64,000 bases of DNA from Daphnia pulex (Eukaryota; Arthropoda; Branchiopoda; Diplostraca; Daphniidae): NCBI RefSeq assembly GCF_021134715.1, contig NC_060024.1, positions 14,062,974-14,126,973 of the forward strand. Reading direction: 5' to 3'. The position numbers were made by a program, and so were the translations under genes. Below the pieces are notes generated by a model that had not been told where the DNA came from, did no database searches, and worked only from the letters and a program-made list of their open reading frames with translations. Below are positions 37,541-53,664 of this stretch, piece by piece (the stretch's first letter is position 1; each line of letters opens with the position of its first letter).

Positions 37541-40500
37541 ATGCAGTCGTTGTTTTCCCACAGACGATCAACCATGGCTCCTGCAGCCAACAGCAACACA
37601 ACTCAACAGTCTCGTTTACAAGACATAATTTTTCTTTTGCATAACAAACGAGAATCTTTGGCTGCTAGCCGATCTCGACTTAGTTTGACCAGCAGGCAGA
37701 TTCAAGACATCTGCTCTGCGCTCTATTCTTCCTCTCTTCATTCTCAGAATACTGAATCTTCGTCCCTCCACAATTTGTTATCCAATGTTAAAGCCATCAA
37801 AATTGTTCCAGAGCCTGCCAGTAGTTCTTTGCTCTTAAACGAAACAATTAATTTGTCCCCGTTTCACCAATTAACTCATTTGGAAGTTAGAAATGTCCCC
37901 ATTTTGCATGTCATCCACCTGTCACAACTACGGTCGCAACTTCATCATTTGGTCCTCTATGCCTGTCTCGATTCCCTGGATGAAGTATTACAAGGATGTG
38001 GAGGTGACAAGTGCTCTGACACTTTTCTCTGGTCAGAGTTGCATTCTCTGCATGTGACAAGGTATTCATCTTCAAGCTTCTCATTTATTTAACAAAACTG
38101 TTATTATTTGATCTTACTAGCTGTCAGACGATTGACCTTGGAACTGGACTTCAATTAGCCCCATGGCTTAAAACTCTTAATTTGACGTGAGTAGTACTTT
38201 TTGCAGTATAAATCAAGTAAACAAAACAAATCAATAAATTCATTTATTTTTCAAGTTTCAATGAGTTGACTGACAATTCCATACAGTCCCTTTCAACTTT
38301 ATTGACTCTTCATAGTCTCACATTAGACTTCAACAGCCTTCAAAGAATCCCTGTTTTAGCTCCAAGTGCTAGGACTACATTGAAAGTATTACGACTCAGA
38401 CAGAACCAGCTGGACAGTCTAAGAGGTGCAGTAGAAATAATTCTCTCTAAATTACCAATAATGCAAACATTGTTTGACATTTCAACCAGGAGTGGAGCAG
38501 TTGGTTTCTTTGGAAGAATTGGACGTCGCCTACAATTGTATTTCTAGCGGGGAAGCATTATCAGCTTTATCCTCCTTGACCCATTTGATCAAACTCAGTT
38601 TAGAGTTTAATCCAATCAGTTATGTCAAAGATTATCGACAAGTTGTTTTACGGCGCGTTTCATCGGGGATAAACCGGAAAAAGGTATTTTTAAATAATGA
38701 CACTACATCATCAAACCCGTTTAACTAAGAAATGTTAATTCCCCTTTTAGTTTCGACTCGATGAACAGCCATTAAGTTCCATCGACAAGGATGCTGTGGG
38801 AACGATGGCGGCCTTGTATTCAATCCAACCCGAGTTGAGCGGATCGTGGAGCACTTCTCGACTCTTTCAGCAACAACAAACGACGGTGGTGATCTCGTCG
38901 GTCGATGACGCGATGGAAGAAAACGCCCAACAATCTCTAAACCCCGACGGCAGCGAAATCCACAAATCGCTGTCGAATTCAGAAAGACTGCGGCCTTCTC
39001 CCTCATCTGTCAAAGTATCAAATTCTTTATGCGTTACTCCAAATAACGCCTTGTCATTGTCGGCGGTGAAACGTCGCAAAGCCAGCCGAATGAGAGAAGT
39101 TGAAATTGCTGATCCCCAAATCGTTCCGCATCCCGATGCATTCCTGAAACCTGATCAAAACCCTGTGGTGTCGACTGCCGAGACCCTGACGACGTCATCA
39201 GAACAACCGCCCCCATCGAGTGACTCGGGACATTTGACGACCAAGCAGCGAGTTGAAGAACTACGCCGAGTTTTTGGTCAAGAAAACTGGCTGACTAGTC
39301 AAGCGGGAAATGAAGTCCGGTTGCTTCTTGGCTGGCAAGAAACAGAAACGCAGCTAAAGCAGACGACTAATAATGGATGCATGGAGGCGAAATCTCCAGT
39401 CAAAGAAGAAACCGCCGAGTCTTTGGGAAAAGATGACGCCATTGTTGTACTGGAATCTGAAAGCGGTTTGAACATGTCTGCCGAAGACGACAACTGTATT
39501 GTCGTCAGCCAGGACGATTCCAACGACGAAGAAACGGATGATTTACATATCTTTGTTGTCCAACGTCAAATCAATGCTGAATGCCAAGAGGAGAGATTGA
39601 TGACCGTCTCGGCTGGTTATCTGTGCGAAAAAGATTCGTTAAGTGGCCAGACACTTTCCTGTTGGAAACGTTCCAGTCTTCAGAGCATGACGGTTCTCCA
39701 GCAATCAAATACATCCCGCCCAATCGTTCGGGTTCAACTGACTTTTTATTCGGCTTTTCGCAATAGTAGCGAGCCCATCTACGACATGGAACAAGACGAT
39801 TTCAATGTATGATCATCATTTAAGAGTTAAAATGTCGATTCTTGTTACTAATTTGCTGCCTTTGTTCTAGGAGCTGGAAAAGATTTTCGCTAGCTGCTCA
39901 AGGTCATCGGCAAAAGTTGCCAATCCGGAGAAAGAGGATCGATTATTGAGAGACGATATGAGCTGCATGAAATGCGATCGCAAATTCCCTTTGATTCGAG
40001 CGGCTATCCGGCTGCGAAGTTCTACAGTTTCTTCTCCTCTTTTGAAAGGTAACGCAGTTCTCTCTTGTGTTAATTCAAACAGTTTTATTTGATGCCTTGT
40101 TAATTTAGGTCAACTGGAAGAATATTCTGTCTGCCCCTACTGCTCAAGTGACATGGTATTCGCCTTGGAACAACAGCAGCAGCAGCAAAAACTAGTTGCA
40201 GTTCCTAATAATGACGTGTCTGGGTCTGAATCAACGTCTTCCTCGAGTAATCATTCGGGCAGTGACGTCATTGTGGCATCCAATGAACCTTATTCACCCG
40301 CCATCAGCGGTGAGGAGGCGTCCGACACTTCGGAAGAAGGAAGTGTCGAGGTGGTTATGGATAAAGTCATGCGACTCGCTTCCATGACCGAGTATTCCGT
40401 TTCTCCGTTCAATATCAACGGTGCAAACTTCAACACAAAGTCAACGGGTAAATCCCTGTCGTCGCGCTCGCACAGCAGCAAGAGCAGCAGTCAAGCAAGT

Positions 40501-41956
40501 CACAAAAATGGTTCTTCGGCAGTTCGATCTAATTCGTCTGTCCGCTCGAGCTCATCCTCGGTCCCGCCCTTTACATATTCTTACGCCGACTTTTCTCAGG
40601 TAAACTAGCAAAAGTTTTATTTTACGAGTGACTCATCCAAGTTATCGTTTTAATTCATTAGGTGGATCATCGGTTGAGACTTTACTGCGAAATGTTCTTG
40701 TTGGGCCACCAAACGGAAGAATTTCACGGCCTCATCAAGGTGAAGAAGAGAGTAAATTATTCATTCAAGGTCCTTTAAACTAATAAAATTTTGAATTCAA
40801 GGTTGAGTTGGTTACGATGAATGCCATCCCGGCGGATGAGGAACTGACTCCATTTCCTGCCCTTTTGGTTGTAACCAGTCATAAAGTTTACTTCCTTCGG
40901 ATTACAGGATCACCCAGCAGGTAAGCAAATTTTTCCTGTTGGGTTTGTCACCTTTGTTTTATTAACATTTTGCGTTTCTAGTGAGCAGCCAGAAAAGTGG
41001 CTCAATTTGGAAACAAGTTACCCGCTTAATCAACTAGTTAACATGTTGATCGTCATCGGTAACCAAGGTGTTGTTCTCAAGTTCGGAACGAGTTGGTCTC
41101 ACCTCATTTTGCTTCGTGATCAAAGACGAACCAAGAACGTGACTCACTTTCTCACTGGTAAATCGTTTTTATTGTCTTGTTCTTTTATTTAACTAATATT
41201 CTGTGGTTTAGATATTCTTGAGAAATCCGGATTGACTGTTCCGCCCTTACGGACGGATCTCATGGCGGATCAATGGCTGGCTTTGGATGGACTCGTCAGA
41301 GGAGATCAGGACACTGTTTCGACGGGATCTGCGGATGACGGTGAAACGGACGGTGTTGTAGGATCTACGAGGACGAGTACCCGATTCATGCCGGATAGCA
41401 ATTCTCGCGTCTTCCTCTTTTGTGTAAACTGCCGGGTCGAATGGGGCAATAGTAAGCAGCAACAAAATCACCAGCAAACGGCCAGTTATAGCAACACAGC
41501 CTTGATGGTCACAAGTGATCGTATGGCATTAGTACGTGGTGATCCTCGTTGGCTGATGAGCCATCAAGTTCAGTTTCGAACGTGGGGGGTATCACTTCTC
41601 AGCCTTCAACAACTTGTCAATCTCGTCTCTTTGGTAAAATGACGGCCAATTTCTTGTCTATTTCACCTTCATTTCATTTTTCTTATTTTTTTTTCCAGGA
41701 AAGCTTTGTGAGCAAACCGGAACAAATCCGGTGTTATTTTCTCGATGAAGCATCGGGTATGGAAGAGAAATGGACTGTTTCTTTGGCTACCAGAGAGGCG
41801 GTTGATCAACTGGTGATATTCTCTCCTTTGTTTTGTCCCGTCTTATTATTAATCCTTTTGTTTTTCCTAATGTTTTGAACATAGATTGAAGCTGTACGAT
41901 ATCCTTGGGAAGCCGTCTTCTCCGTTGAGCTGGAAATCAACGAGCTCGACGAATAA
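37541..41956 (+). CDS. STK11IP: Serine/threonine kinase 11-interacting protein (LKB1-interacting protein 1)
   Basis: Thirteen exons join in phase: 37541-38061, 38121-38186, 38256-38425, 38490-38683, 38751-39806, 39871-40048, 40109-40599, 40662-40739, 40802-40920, 40982-41157, 41212-41633, 41699-41812, 41885-41956; 1,218 residues. The N-terminal third is leucine-rich repeat (FHQLTHLEVRNVPILHV, LHSLTLDFNSLQRIP, LEELDVAYNCISSGEAL). A conserved RRVFGQENWL-type segment and an acidic Ser-rich linker follow. A CxxC pair splits over two exons (SCMKCDRKF, then CPYCSSDMV), matching the zinc motif of the human protein. The C-terminal PH-like part includes VDHRLRLYCEMFLLG, and the end YPWEAVFSVELE parallels human EPWEELFSIGL. 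In mammals it binds the kinase LKB1, and also SMAD4 and the V-ATPase at endolysosomes. Two in-frame ATGs (37541 and 37574) are possible; I took the first. Confidence 0.9.
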
Positions 41957-42176
41957 CATCATGTAATATCCCCCTCTCCATTAGACTTATTGTTTTTCTT
42001 TATTGTTACTTTGCTGTACACGAATTCTGTGCGAAGTGCAATTATTTTGTTTCAAACGTGAGCCTTTTCAACTTCTAATTCATTACACAATGTGCATTCA
42101 GATAATAAGCAATTTATAACAAAACTATTATTCATGTATTTTTTTATTATTACTGCTTATTTAAAACACAAATTCA

Positions 42177-42817
42177 CTAAGCATGTTTCCAGAAGGGTGA
42201 CTTTGTTTTGGTATTCAAATATTTGTAGAGCTTTTTGATTCTGACATTCAGCTCGGCCCACTTTGTTGGATGGGTGATAGGGTAACCTTCCTTTTGAACA
42301 AATTTCCTCTTGCGCAACAGGACCTAAAATCAAGTTTGAAACAAAATGGTCTGGTATACTATTTTCTTTCAGATCTGGAGTTTAGTAGTACCTGATACTC
42401 GTTTCCTTTTACTCCTCTTAACCAGTGAGGAACATTGTAGAGCAATTGAGTTGGGTGTAAGGTCTTTTGAGTGATTTCATTTGATGGGCCAAGGATATCG
42501 ATGTAGTCATTCTGGCCAAAAAGTGCTCGTTTTTCATTCCAGCTGTTTTTCGGCTTGTAATCTGGTATGGGTAATCGTTTGTCCTGGTAAGCTGTTCTGG
42601 GTAAAAGACCACCCTTGAAAATTTTGTCTTCATAACCAAAACGTCGGGGAACTGGTCCTTTGGCAACTTTATCAGCGTGGAAGCGAAATCGCACTGTGGT
42701 CCATTCTGGACTGAACAAAGCTACAACTTTTGAAGCTTGATTAGCAGTTCCAACTAATGAGCGATATTTCAGAGTTGCACCAAGAGTGGAGATCATGGAA
42801 CCTATCAGAGATGTCAT
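42177..42817 (-). CDS. MRPL51: Mitochondrial ribosomal protein L51
   Basis: Two minus-strand exons, 42817-42392 and 42323-42177, joined in phase 0, give 190 residues. The conserved block [20 protein letters not shown] and the [11 protein letters not shown] segment identify mL51, a component of the large mitoribosomal subunit. The second exon encodes the basic C-terminus (VLLRKRKF to FWKHA). The first roughly 45 residues are rich in Ser, Thr, Arg and Lys without acidic clusters, consistent with a mitochondrial targeting peptide. It lies head to head with TBCD, 561 bases between start codons, suggesting a shared promoter region. Confidence 0.92.
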
Positions 42818-43378
42818 TTTTCATGGGGTTTGACACTTTGACCTAAAGAAAAATATTCACAAATAAATTAATTGAATAGTTAAAAGCTGAAAGCGTTAAA
42901 AGTTCTCTTTTTTTTACCGGTAACTTGCTAAACTTATTTATACACGGGATATAATTAAATAAAATGACTTTAGAAACCAACTAGTTGAAAACATGCAGAG
43001 CAGACGACGCAATAAGCGTTGCGGAACATGTGCCGCACTATCATTAAAACGTTAACACGTTAACGGCCTGCCAGGGTCAGAGCCATACACCATGCCAGAG
43101 CCCCAGAGCTATAGACTCCTCTGGTTAAGTGTTAAAGGAACTTGCTAGCAGCTAGTAAGAGCTAAGCTTAATAAATTTAACAAGTATAAGGCAATATAAG
43201 CTATAAGGTATAGGCTACCGACCGGTTTTTTTTTAAATTATTCATTTCCACAGAGATTTTCACAGTTTAGATTCCTGCTTTTGATAAATACAAATTACTG
43301 CCGAAATCATTTGTTGACATTCGGGTTGCTGTTTACTCATACCCTCTTCTTCTTTGACAACTTTTTTGAGAAATCAAA
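42818..43378. promoter_or_regulatory. Intergenic region between divergent MRPL51 and TBCD
   Basis: 561 bases between opposing ATGs. No TATA box stands out. Both genes are housekeeping, so a bidirectional promoter is plausible from layout alone. Confidence 0.4.
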
Positions 43379-47914
<4,536 letters not shown>

Positions 47915-48069
47915 CATTCTTAAACTCTCATTCAAATTATTTGCTTATTTAAAATTAAATAACCACTCGAAATTGTGTCATTCGCTAATAGGAAATACAA
48001 TTTCGATTGTTTGGCTGCACAATTGATTGGTTTTTAGTTCGAAATAATCAAGTTTTTCTTATTTGGAAA

Positions 48070-48469
48070 ATGCTGACCGTTTACACAATCCGTCAAAAGA
48101 TTCAGGTGAGTTACAAAGTTAAAATGTTGTTAAACCAATAAGGCAATAAATAATCAAATTTTAATGTGGATGCTCACACAGGACGAGTTGAATCGATTTT
48201 GTCCGTTATCCCGTCATCCGGCCGGATTCCTAGGACGTCATCCTCATCCATGCGATATCGACTATGCTGATCGGAGGAATCGTCCCATCAAACCCATTTC
48301 GGCCATTATCTGGGTGACTATATTTTTATTATCCTTAACGCCGAAATGTTGGAAAGCGGGGATGGTTCTTAATTTTAGTTGTAATTGCGTAAACATCTGG
48401 CGTATGAATATTTGTAAAATTTGTATTCATCAGGCTAATCATCAAGAGAAAATAAGGTTTCACTGTTGA
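48070..48469 (+). CDS. Possible small spliced gene of unknown function
   Basis: A 12-codon exon (48070-48105, MLTVYTIRQKIQ) ends at a good gtgagt donor. A cag acceptor ending at 48181 opens DELNRFCPLSRHPAGFLG in the matching phase, running to a stop at 48467-48469, about 107 residues in total. The first half of exon 2 (Cys, His, Arg and Pro-rich) looks more protein-like than the second. I recognise no family. It lies in a segment whose left end is duplicated near 51544-51610, so it may be a gene fragment carried along by duplication. Confidence 0.25.
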
Positions 48470-48636
48470 TTATTGAATTCAGTCTTAAAACAAGACGATA
48501 ACAAAACGTTTGAGATACAAAAACTAAATAGAGAGGTTAAAATGCTTATTGTTAGTAATGACAGGAGATGGCAGTCGATAGGGTTCTTCAACATGTACTC
48601 ATTTTTGTTATTGCTCCTTTTTCCAACCTTCGTCGT

Positions 48637-49420
48637 TCACTGTATAGGAGAAACTATTTGAGAAACAAGATCTGGAACAGCGTTAGCGGCAGAGCTCCCG
48701 AGCGATCCTGCGAGGTAACTTAAATATGTTTGAGTCTCGGGAATTTTCTTATATAGCGCTTGCAACAAATTTGGAGAAATCAGATCTAAAAATTCTCTCA
48801 GCCACGTTTGACAGTTATTTTTAAAAACGTTGTAGCATGGGGATTGCTTGGTTGTTGAAACTTGTTTGGCTTTCGTCAACAGTTCACTGGGACAAGTCTC
48901 GATCGTGCCGAAATACTTGGCTTTCTCGAAGATTTCATAGTCGACACCCTCTGCACGGCTGGCTTGAAGAAGGCCATTTTCACCCTTGCCAGCTTCAAAG
49001 AGATACGTTTTCTTGCCTCTGGGAAAGTGAACGACCAGGGCCCAATGCTGGATGTTCTTAGGATCCGTGTCTGTGTTTTCTTCACCTGCGGAAGAAGGAA
49101 AAGCAGCCCAGCTGCCTAAATCGGTGGATCGAAATGCAAATTGGGCTTCTCTGATCTTTTCGTCACATTCTTCTTCACATTCTTGTAATTTCACAAGGTG
49201 AGCGTTCACAGATGGGGCGCAACTTGAACTGTCATTTTGGTACAACAAACAAGAAGAATCAATGAGACGAGTTGTTTTAAAAAAAAGTACAATTTGAATA
49301 CCTTGGGAGAAGGGAACTGCTTGCAGCTCGTCTGACAACGGCAGATGCAGCTGAACCCATTTTATCGTAAACAGAAATTTGGTCCGAAAGGTTGAATATT
49401 TTTTGGGGAATGAAACTCAT
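48637..49420 (-). CDS. LRAT/NlpC-like permuted papain-fold protein, copy 1
   Basis: Two minus-strand exons, 49420-49302 and 49228-48637, joined in phase 2, give 236 residues. After a low-complexity N-terminus comes a block with the two-part signature of permuted papain-like folds: a His in NIQHWALVVHFPRGKKTYLF and a Cys in FKNNCQTWLREFLDLI. The HW..V and NC-plus-aromatic spacing recalls the LRAT/PLAAT and PPPDE families, but I cannot place it in a named one. If active it would be an acyltransferase or thiol hydrolase. No transmembrane segment is obvious; the last 40 residues are small and hydrophobic, as in PLAAT tails. A paralogue with the same intron position and phase lies at 50227-51020. 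Confidence 0.75.
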
Positions 49421-50226
49421 TGCGTCGTCAGTTGGTTATTTCTTGTCAATTAAAATTGTAATTAGGAATTTGTATGAATTTGTATGATTTCTAATATGAT
49501 GCGGTTTGCACACGTTCTCCGCTCACGACAATCAAATTCGTTTTTTAAACTGTTGCTACGGTCATTAAAGATTGATTTATACCTTTATTAAGAGAGGCTA
49601 TTTCTTGCGATGAAATTTTCAAGAATGGCGTGCGACAGACGCGATGGATCGTGCGTGACTGCGTCGCTCGAAGAAATGGCCAAATGGCGGATCTTGAAAC
49701 ACCAGACCAAGGTCGCTCGAATCTATTTTAGATCTGTATAGAGCCTGTTTTGTGTCTGTGTATTGGTTTGAAACGCTCCACTCAAACGCTCAAAAATTGA
49801 AATGCGCTCGAGATTTGTTTTGGCTGTGCGAATATGTTAGTTATGCAATGCTAAAAAGGGTTGGGAGTGAAATAGCTGACGAAACAAACGAAACATAATG
49901 CGTATCAACTTGACTAAAAAAATATGATATTTCTTGGTTACATGTTTTGGTTCTTGGTGAAAATAAGAGGCTGATTTTTTTTTACGGCACAATGTTGTGT
50001 GTATTGAATTTGAAACATTCATTATTAACACAATATTGGGGGGTTTCAACATTCTACTTGGTAGCTATGAAAAATCTACGTCATCTTTCGATGTAATCAA
50101 ATTCCGTATCTGGGGTGGTCACTGCAATCTAGAGACAATATGTTTTAAATAGAGAAGACAGAAATTCTGATGAGTCGGAAATACCTCAAGTCGAACTCCT
50201 CAAGTATCTTACTCGCATTAGTTCAA
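49421..50226. other. Intergenic spacer between the two paralogues
   Basis: AT-rich, about 800 bases, with only a short non-coding-looking frame near 49837-50052. It presumably carries the copy 1 promoter and the copy 2 3' UTR. Confidence 0.5.
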
Positions 50227-51020
50227 TTATTCGGGAGCGTTGGAAGAGTTAGCCAGATTGGTGTGTTCGATAACGTTCTTCAAATAGAGATCCATGTCCC
50301 GGGTTGATTCAGACGACATGATTGTTTCAACCAGTGATTTCGACAATTTTGGGGAGGTTAGAACCAGAAATTCTCTCACCCACGTTTGGCAGTTGTTGTA
50401 AAATCTGTCGTACTTGGTTCCATTTGAAGAAACTTGCTTGGCTTTCTCCAATAATTCGCTGGGACTAATCTTCAGTGTATCGAAATATGTGGCTTTCTTG
50501 AATACTTCGGCATCCACATTTTCTGCACAAAGGACTTGAAGGTTCCCTTTATTGTCTCCCTCTGCGGATTCAACAGCTTCGAAAAATAGTATTTTCTGCG
50601 CGATTTTCTGGTTGCCTTCAGGAAATTGAACCAACAGCGACCAGTGTTGGGCTATGGTTGGATCCATGTCGGTAAACTCGCTGTTCTTTCGATCCTCAGA
50701 AAGTGATTTCAATTGTTGCAAATCGGTTTTTCGAAGTGCAAATTTGGCTTCCCTCTGTGTTTGGTCGAAGTTTTGGCATTTTTCCAGGTTTTTTTTCCCG
50801 TTTATCGGGGGCGGAATGTTTATTGGTTTTCCACTGATGAAATCCAAATCAACCAAAAGATGGACATTTATATAGTGAAACAATTAGAATTCAATTTCGT
50901 TGTTGCCTCTACGTACCCGACTACAGCAGGAGAGGGTGTGGCAGTGCCTCTTAAACCCTGCCGTTGTCCACCGGCCAATGCTACGGTCGGTTGGATATCC
51001 TTAGGAAAGAACCAGTTCAT
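50227..51020 (-). CDS. LRAT/NlpC-like permuted papain-fold protein, copy 2
   Basis: Two minus-strand exons, 51020-50917 and 50833-50227, joined in phase 2 (Gly split GG|T), give 236 residues. It aligns with copy 1 through REAKFALRKTDL, then IAQHWSLLVQFPEG with the candidate His, AEVFKKATYFDTLKISPSEL, and FYNNCQTWVREFLVLTSP with the candidate Cys. Exon 1 sequences differ (MNWFFPKDIQPTVALAGG here), so only the core is conserved. The N-terminal part has a short Lys/Pro-rich linker instead of the Cys-rich one in copy 1. Divergence between copies is large, so the duplication is not recent. Confidence 0.75.
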
Positions 51021-52422
51021 TATGGTCTAGATTTCCTAGTGAAAGAATTCAAAAAATCCATAAACGTATATTCTATCTCATTTTAACTATCTAACAGCTA
51101 GAAAAATAATGACTCAGGCGGTTATAAGTTTTTTGGTCTTGTAAAAAAAATTCGAATGCGTTCTGAGCAATAAATTTGTTAAATAATGGACAAAATTCTA
51201 ATGCTAATTTTCTTTTTTTTATATACTTGTAATTTAGATGAGCCAACGACGTTATACCGTAAGTACCAATTCGACTGACGAGTGATATTAGCGTTGAGTC
51301 TGATTTAACAAAGACGCTCAGATGCTTGCACAGTCTACGGGAAAAACGATAGTGCACTTTTGAAAGTGAAGAAATCGGGTGGTGATAACGAAAACGGCTC
51401 CTTATTTATTCAGATAGAAACGATTATGGAAGAGTTTGAAAGATTTCACACCCACGTCCTTCCATTCGATTATCTTTACCTTTGTTTTATTCCTTATCGA
51501 ATCTTTATCGAAATGTCAGGTAAAGGAGAATATTGCCTAACGGAAATAATCACGCGAAATTGTGCGTGTTACTAACTAATAGAAAATAGAATTTTGATTG
51601 TTTGGCTAAACACGACATAGCATATTTCAATCTCTGGACATTTTATTCGGATTTTTCTTAAACAATTATCGACACATTTTGACGTAGACAAACGAAAAAA
51701 GAGCCGGCTTCTTTAATTCGTCGCGTGCGTGCCGAAATTCACATAACGTGACAATAATATGTTGACAAACATAAAGTAAATAACAGTTGATTGTTCATGC
51801 TGTTGGAGAATCACAAATGATTCGAGTTTCAGTCAATCAACGAAGGCCTCATATAGAACTAGAACTTCATATAAAACGACCACAGTCCACAGCAACTTGC
51901 GAGAAATAAGATCCAAAAATTCTTTTAGCCACCACTGACAGTTATTGTCTAATAATGCGTCGTAGGCCCCTGCTGTTAGGGGCTTGTTTGGCTGCTCTTA
52001 TCTTTATTAAGCCATTGAACAGTACGTCACTGCAGAACCAAGCTTTAAATTTATTCACGAGTTTATTCACGAGGAAAAAAAAAAGAAAACGCAAAACATT
52101 TTAAAGTTTATGTGGTTTTGTAAGTTCAAGGATTCAAATTCACGCGCGAAAATCCCTTTAAAAAAAATATACATTTTTTTTGCTTGGCAACAACGCCAAT
52201 TATCATCGTCTGCTAGTAATTTGCATATTTAACGTTTTGCTTTTTCTCAAAGTTTCTACCTTCCTCAATCCCGCTCAATCCACAAGGAGCTGTGCTTTGC
52301 TGCACTACCCTTCAGCCTGCACTCAAGTCTAATCTCATTCTCATATTGTACAACTCCAATATTTAATTATTCAAATCTATTAATTCCATAAAAATAAAAC
52401 AATTTGATAAAGTCCTACAGAA
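51021..52422. other. Intergenic region with a paralogue relic
   Basis: Contains the broken third copy near 51890-52030 and a block at 51544-51610 similar to 47957-48020. The plus frame at 51360-51575 shows no family resemblance. Confidence 0.5.
51890..52030 (-). pseudogene. Degenerate third copy of the LRAT/NlpC-like family
   Basis: The minus strand still encodes YDALLDNNCQWWLKEFLDLI in one frame (NNC codons at 51946-51938), aligning with FKNNCQTWLREFLDLI of copy 1. The segment before it that matches the AKQ region lies in a different frame, and each alternative frame reaches a stop. The upstream half with the His motif is missing. It is a truncated, frameshifted remnant. Confidence 0.75.
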
Positions 52423-53090
52423 ATGTTGATCACACGAGTTCTGTGCAGTCGAACTCCCAATGCCGATGGTTTCTGGAAACGAAGACGAGTTTTTAAACTT
52501 ACTGCAGTAAATTCAATTTCCCTAAAATAATTATTGAATATTTCCCCCCATTAAATTGCCTGGTTCTATTTTTGGTTTCATCTAGCATTACTATGGCAGA
52601 AAAAGGAACTGCTACAGCATAGCCATCAGGTATCTCCACCGAGCATTGGTTTATGTCAGGAAAAGCCGTAAACTGAAAAAGAGAGATGCAGTTGAGGTAA
52701 AACATTGTGAAATAAATAAAAAAATGTCAGCCTTGTCCAAACAATAAACTACCATAATGATTTCACTTCCAGTTGTGGCAGCAACGAATTTCAGCAGGGT
52801 GCCGAGAGCTTGGCTCTTCTTATGAAGCCCTGGTCAGAGGGATGGCCAGATGCCAGATAGCCCTTGACAGAAAAACTCTTGCCAATCTGGCCATCTGGGA
52901 ACCAAGAACTTTCAAGGTAACCCATAATTCATGCAAACAAATTCGGGGAAACTTTTTATTGATACTTGTCTCAATAACTTTGCAGTCGTTGACTCACATT
53001 GCTGCTGCCAAACTGCAGCGAGAACCCATCAAAGGCTTGAATGACTTTAGTCCTCCACCGGCAGGAGTGATAACCAGAGGAATGTTGTAG
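52423..53090 (+). CDS. MRPL20: Mitochondrial ribosomal protein L20
   Basis: Four phase-0 exons, 52423-52506, 52586-52696, 52773-52916 and 52986-53090, give 147 residues. Family signatures are in order: FWKRRRVFKLTA, then HYYGRKRNCYSIAIRYLHRA, SRKLKKRDAVE, LWQQRISAGCRE, and ALDRKTLANLAIWEPRTFK. This is bL20m, an early-assembling, rRNA-binding protein of the large mitoribosomal subunit. Length matches the animal orthologues (about 149). The minus-strand frame over exon 2 is a shadow. Confidence 0.95.
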
Positions 53091-53664
53091 GTTCTTGTAT
53101 AGGAGAGCTTGACTGTACCAGCTGTAGAGTATTCTAATAAACTTTTGAAATAATCCTTTGGCTTCGAGTTACTGCCTATAGGTGGTAACGAGGCTGGATA
53201 ACCGATACCGTCAATTGAAATCCAAATGAGACGGGTGCAGGTAAAGGTTATTATATTCCTCTCTAAATCTCAAGTTAATGATACAAGAATTTGAAATCCC
53301 AATTTTAGCCCCTATCGATCAGCAAACTCTTGTAGAAGGAACATGCGTTTATTGATAATCAAATTGCCTCCGTATTTTCCTTATACAATAGAAAAAGGTC
53401 ATTGTTTTGAAACCCCCAAGTCCACCACCAGGGAACGAGATTTTGGAACGAGGAATAGCGAAAGAGACATGGAATATTCCTTCAACATTCTTGCAGTTTT
53501 TAGAGTGAAAAGGGAGGAACAAAAAGAAAAAGAGGATCCGAGACTAGTGCGCCTGTGTGTTGGTGACCGTTTTCCGCGCTCGTTTGAAACCGTTTGTCAA
53601 ACATTTTCATCTGTTTTAACTTTGAATTGAAATGTGGTTTTATCTTTCTTTTCCTTGTAACAAT
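53091..53664. other. Intergenic region between convergent genes
   Basis: Two gene ends face each other here. A 95-codon plus frame at 53343-53630 has no recognisable content. Confidence 0.5.

Noticed and set aside
52499-52705. Minus-strand 68-codon frame
   Set aside because: It covers MRPL20 exon 2, which is certain on the plus strand.
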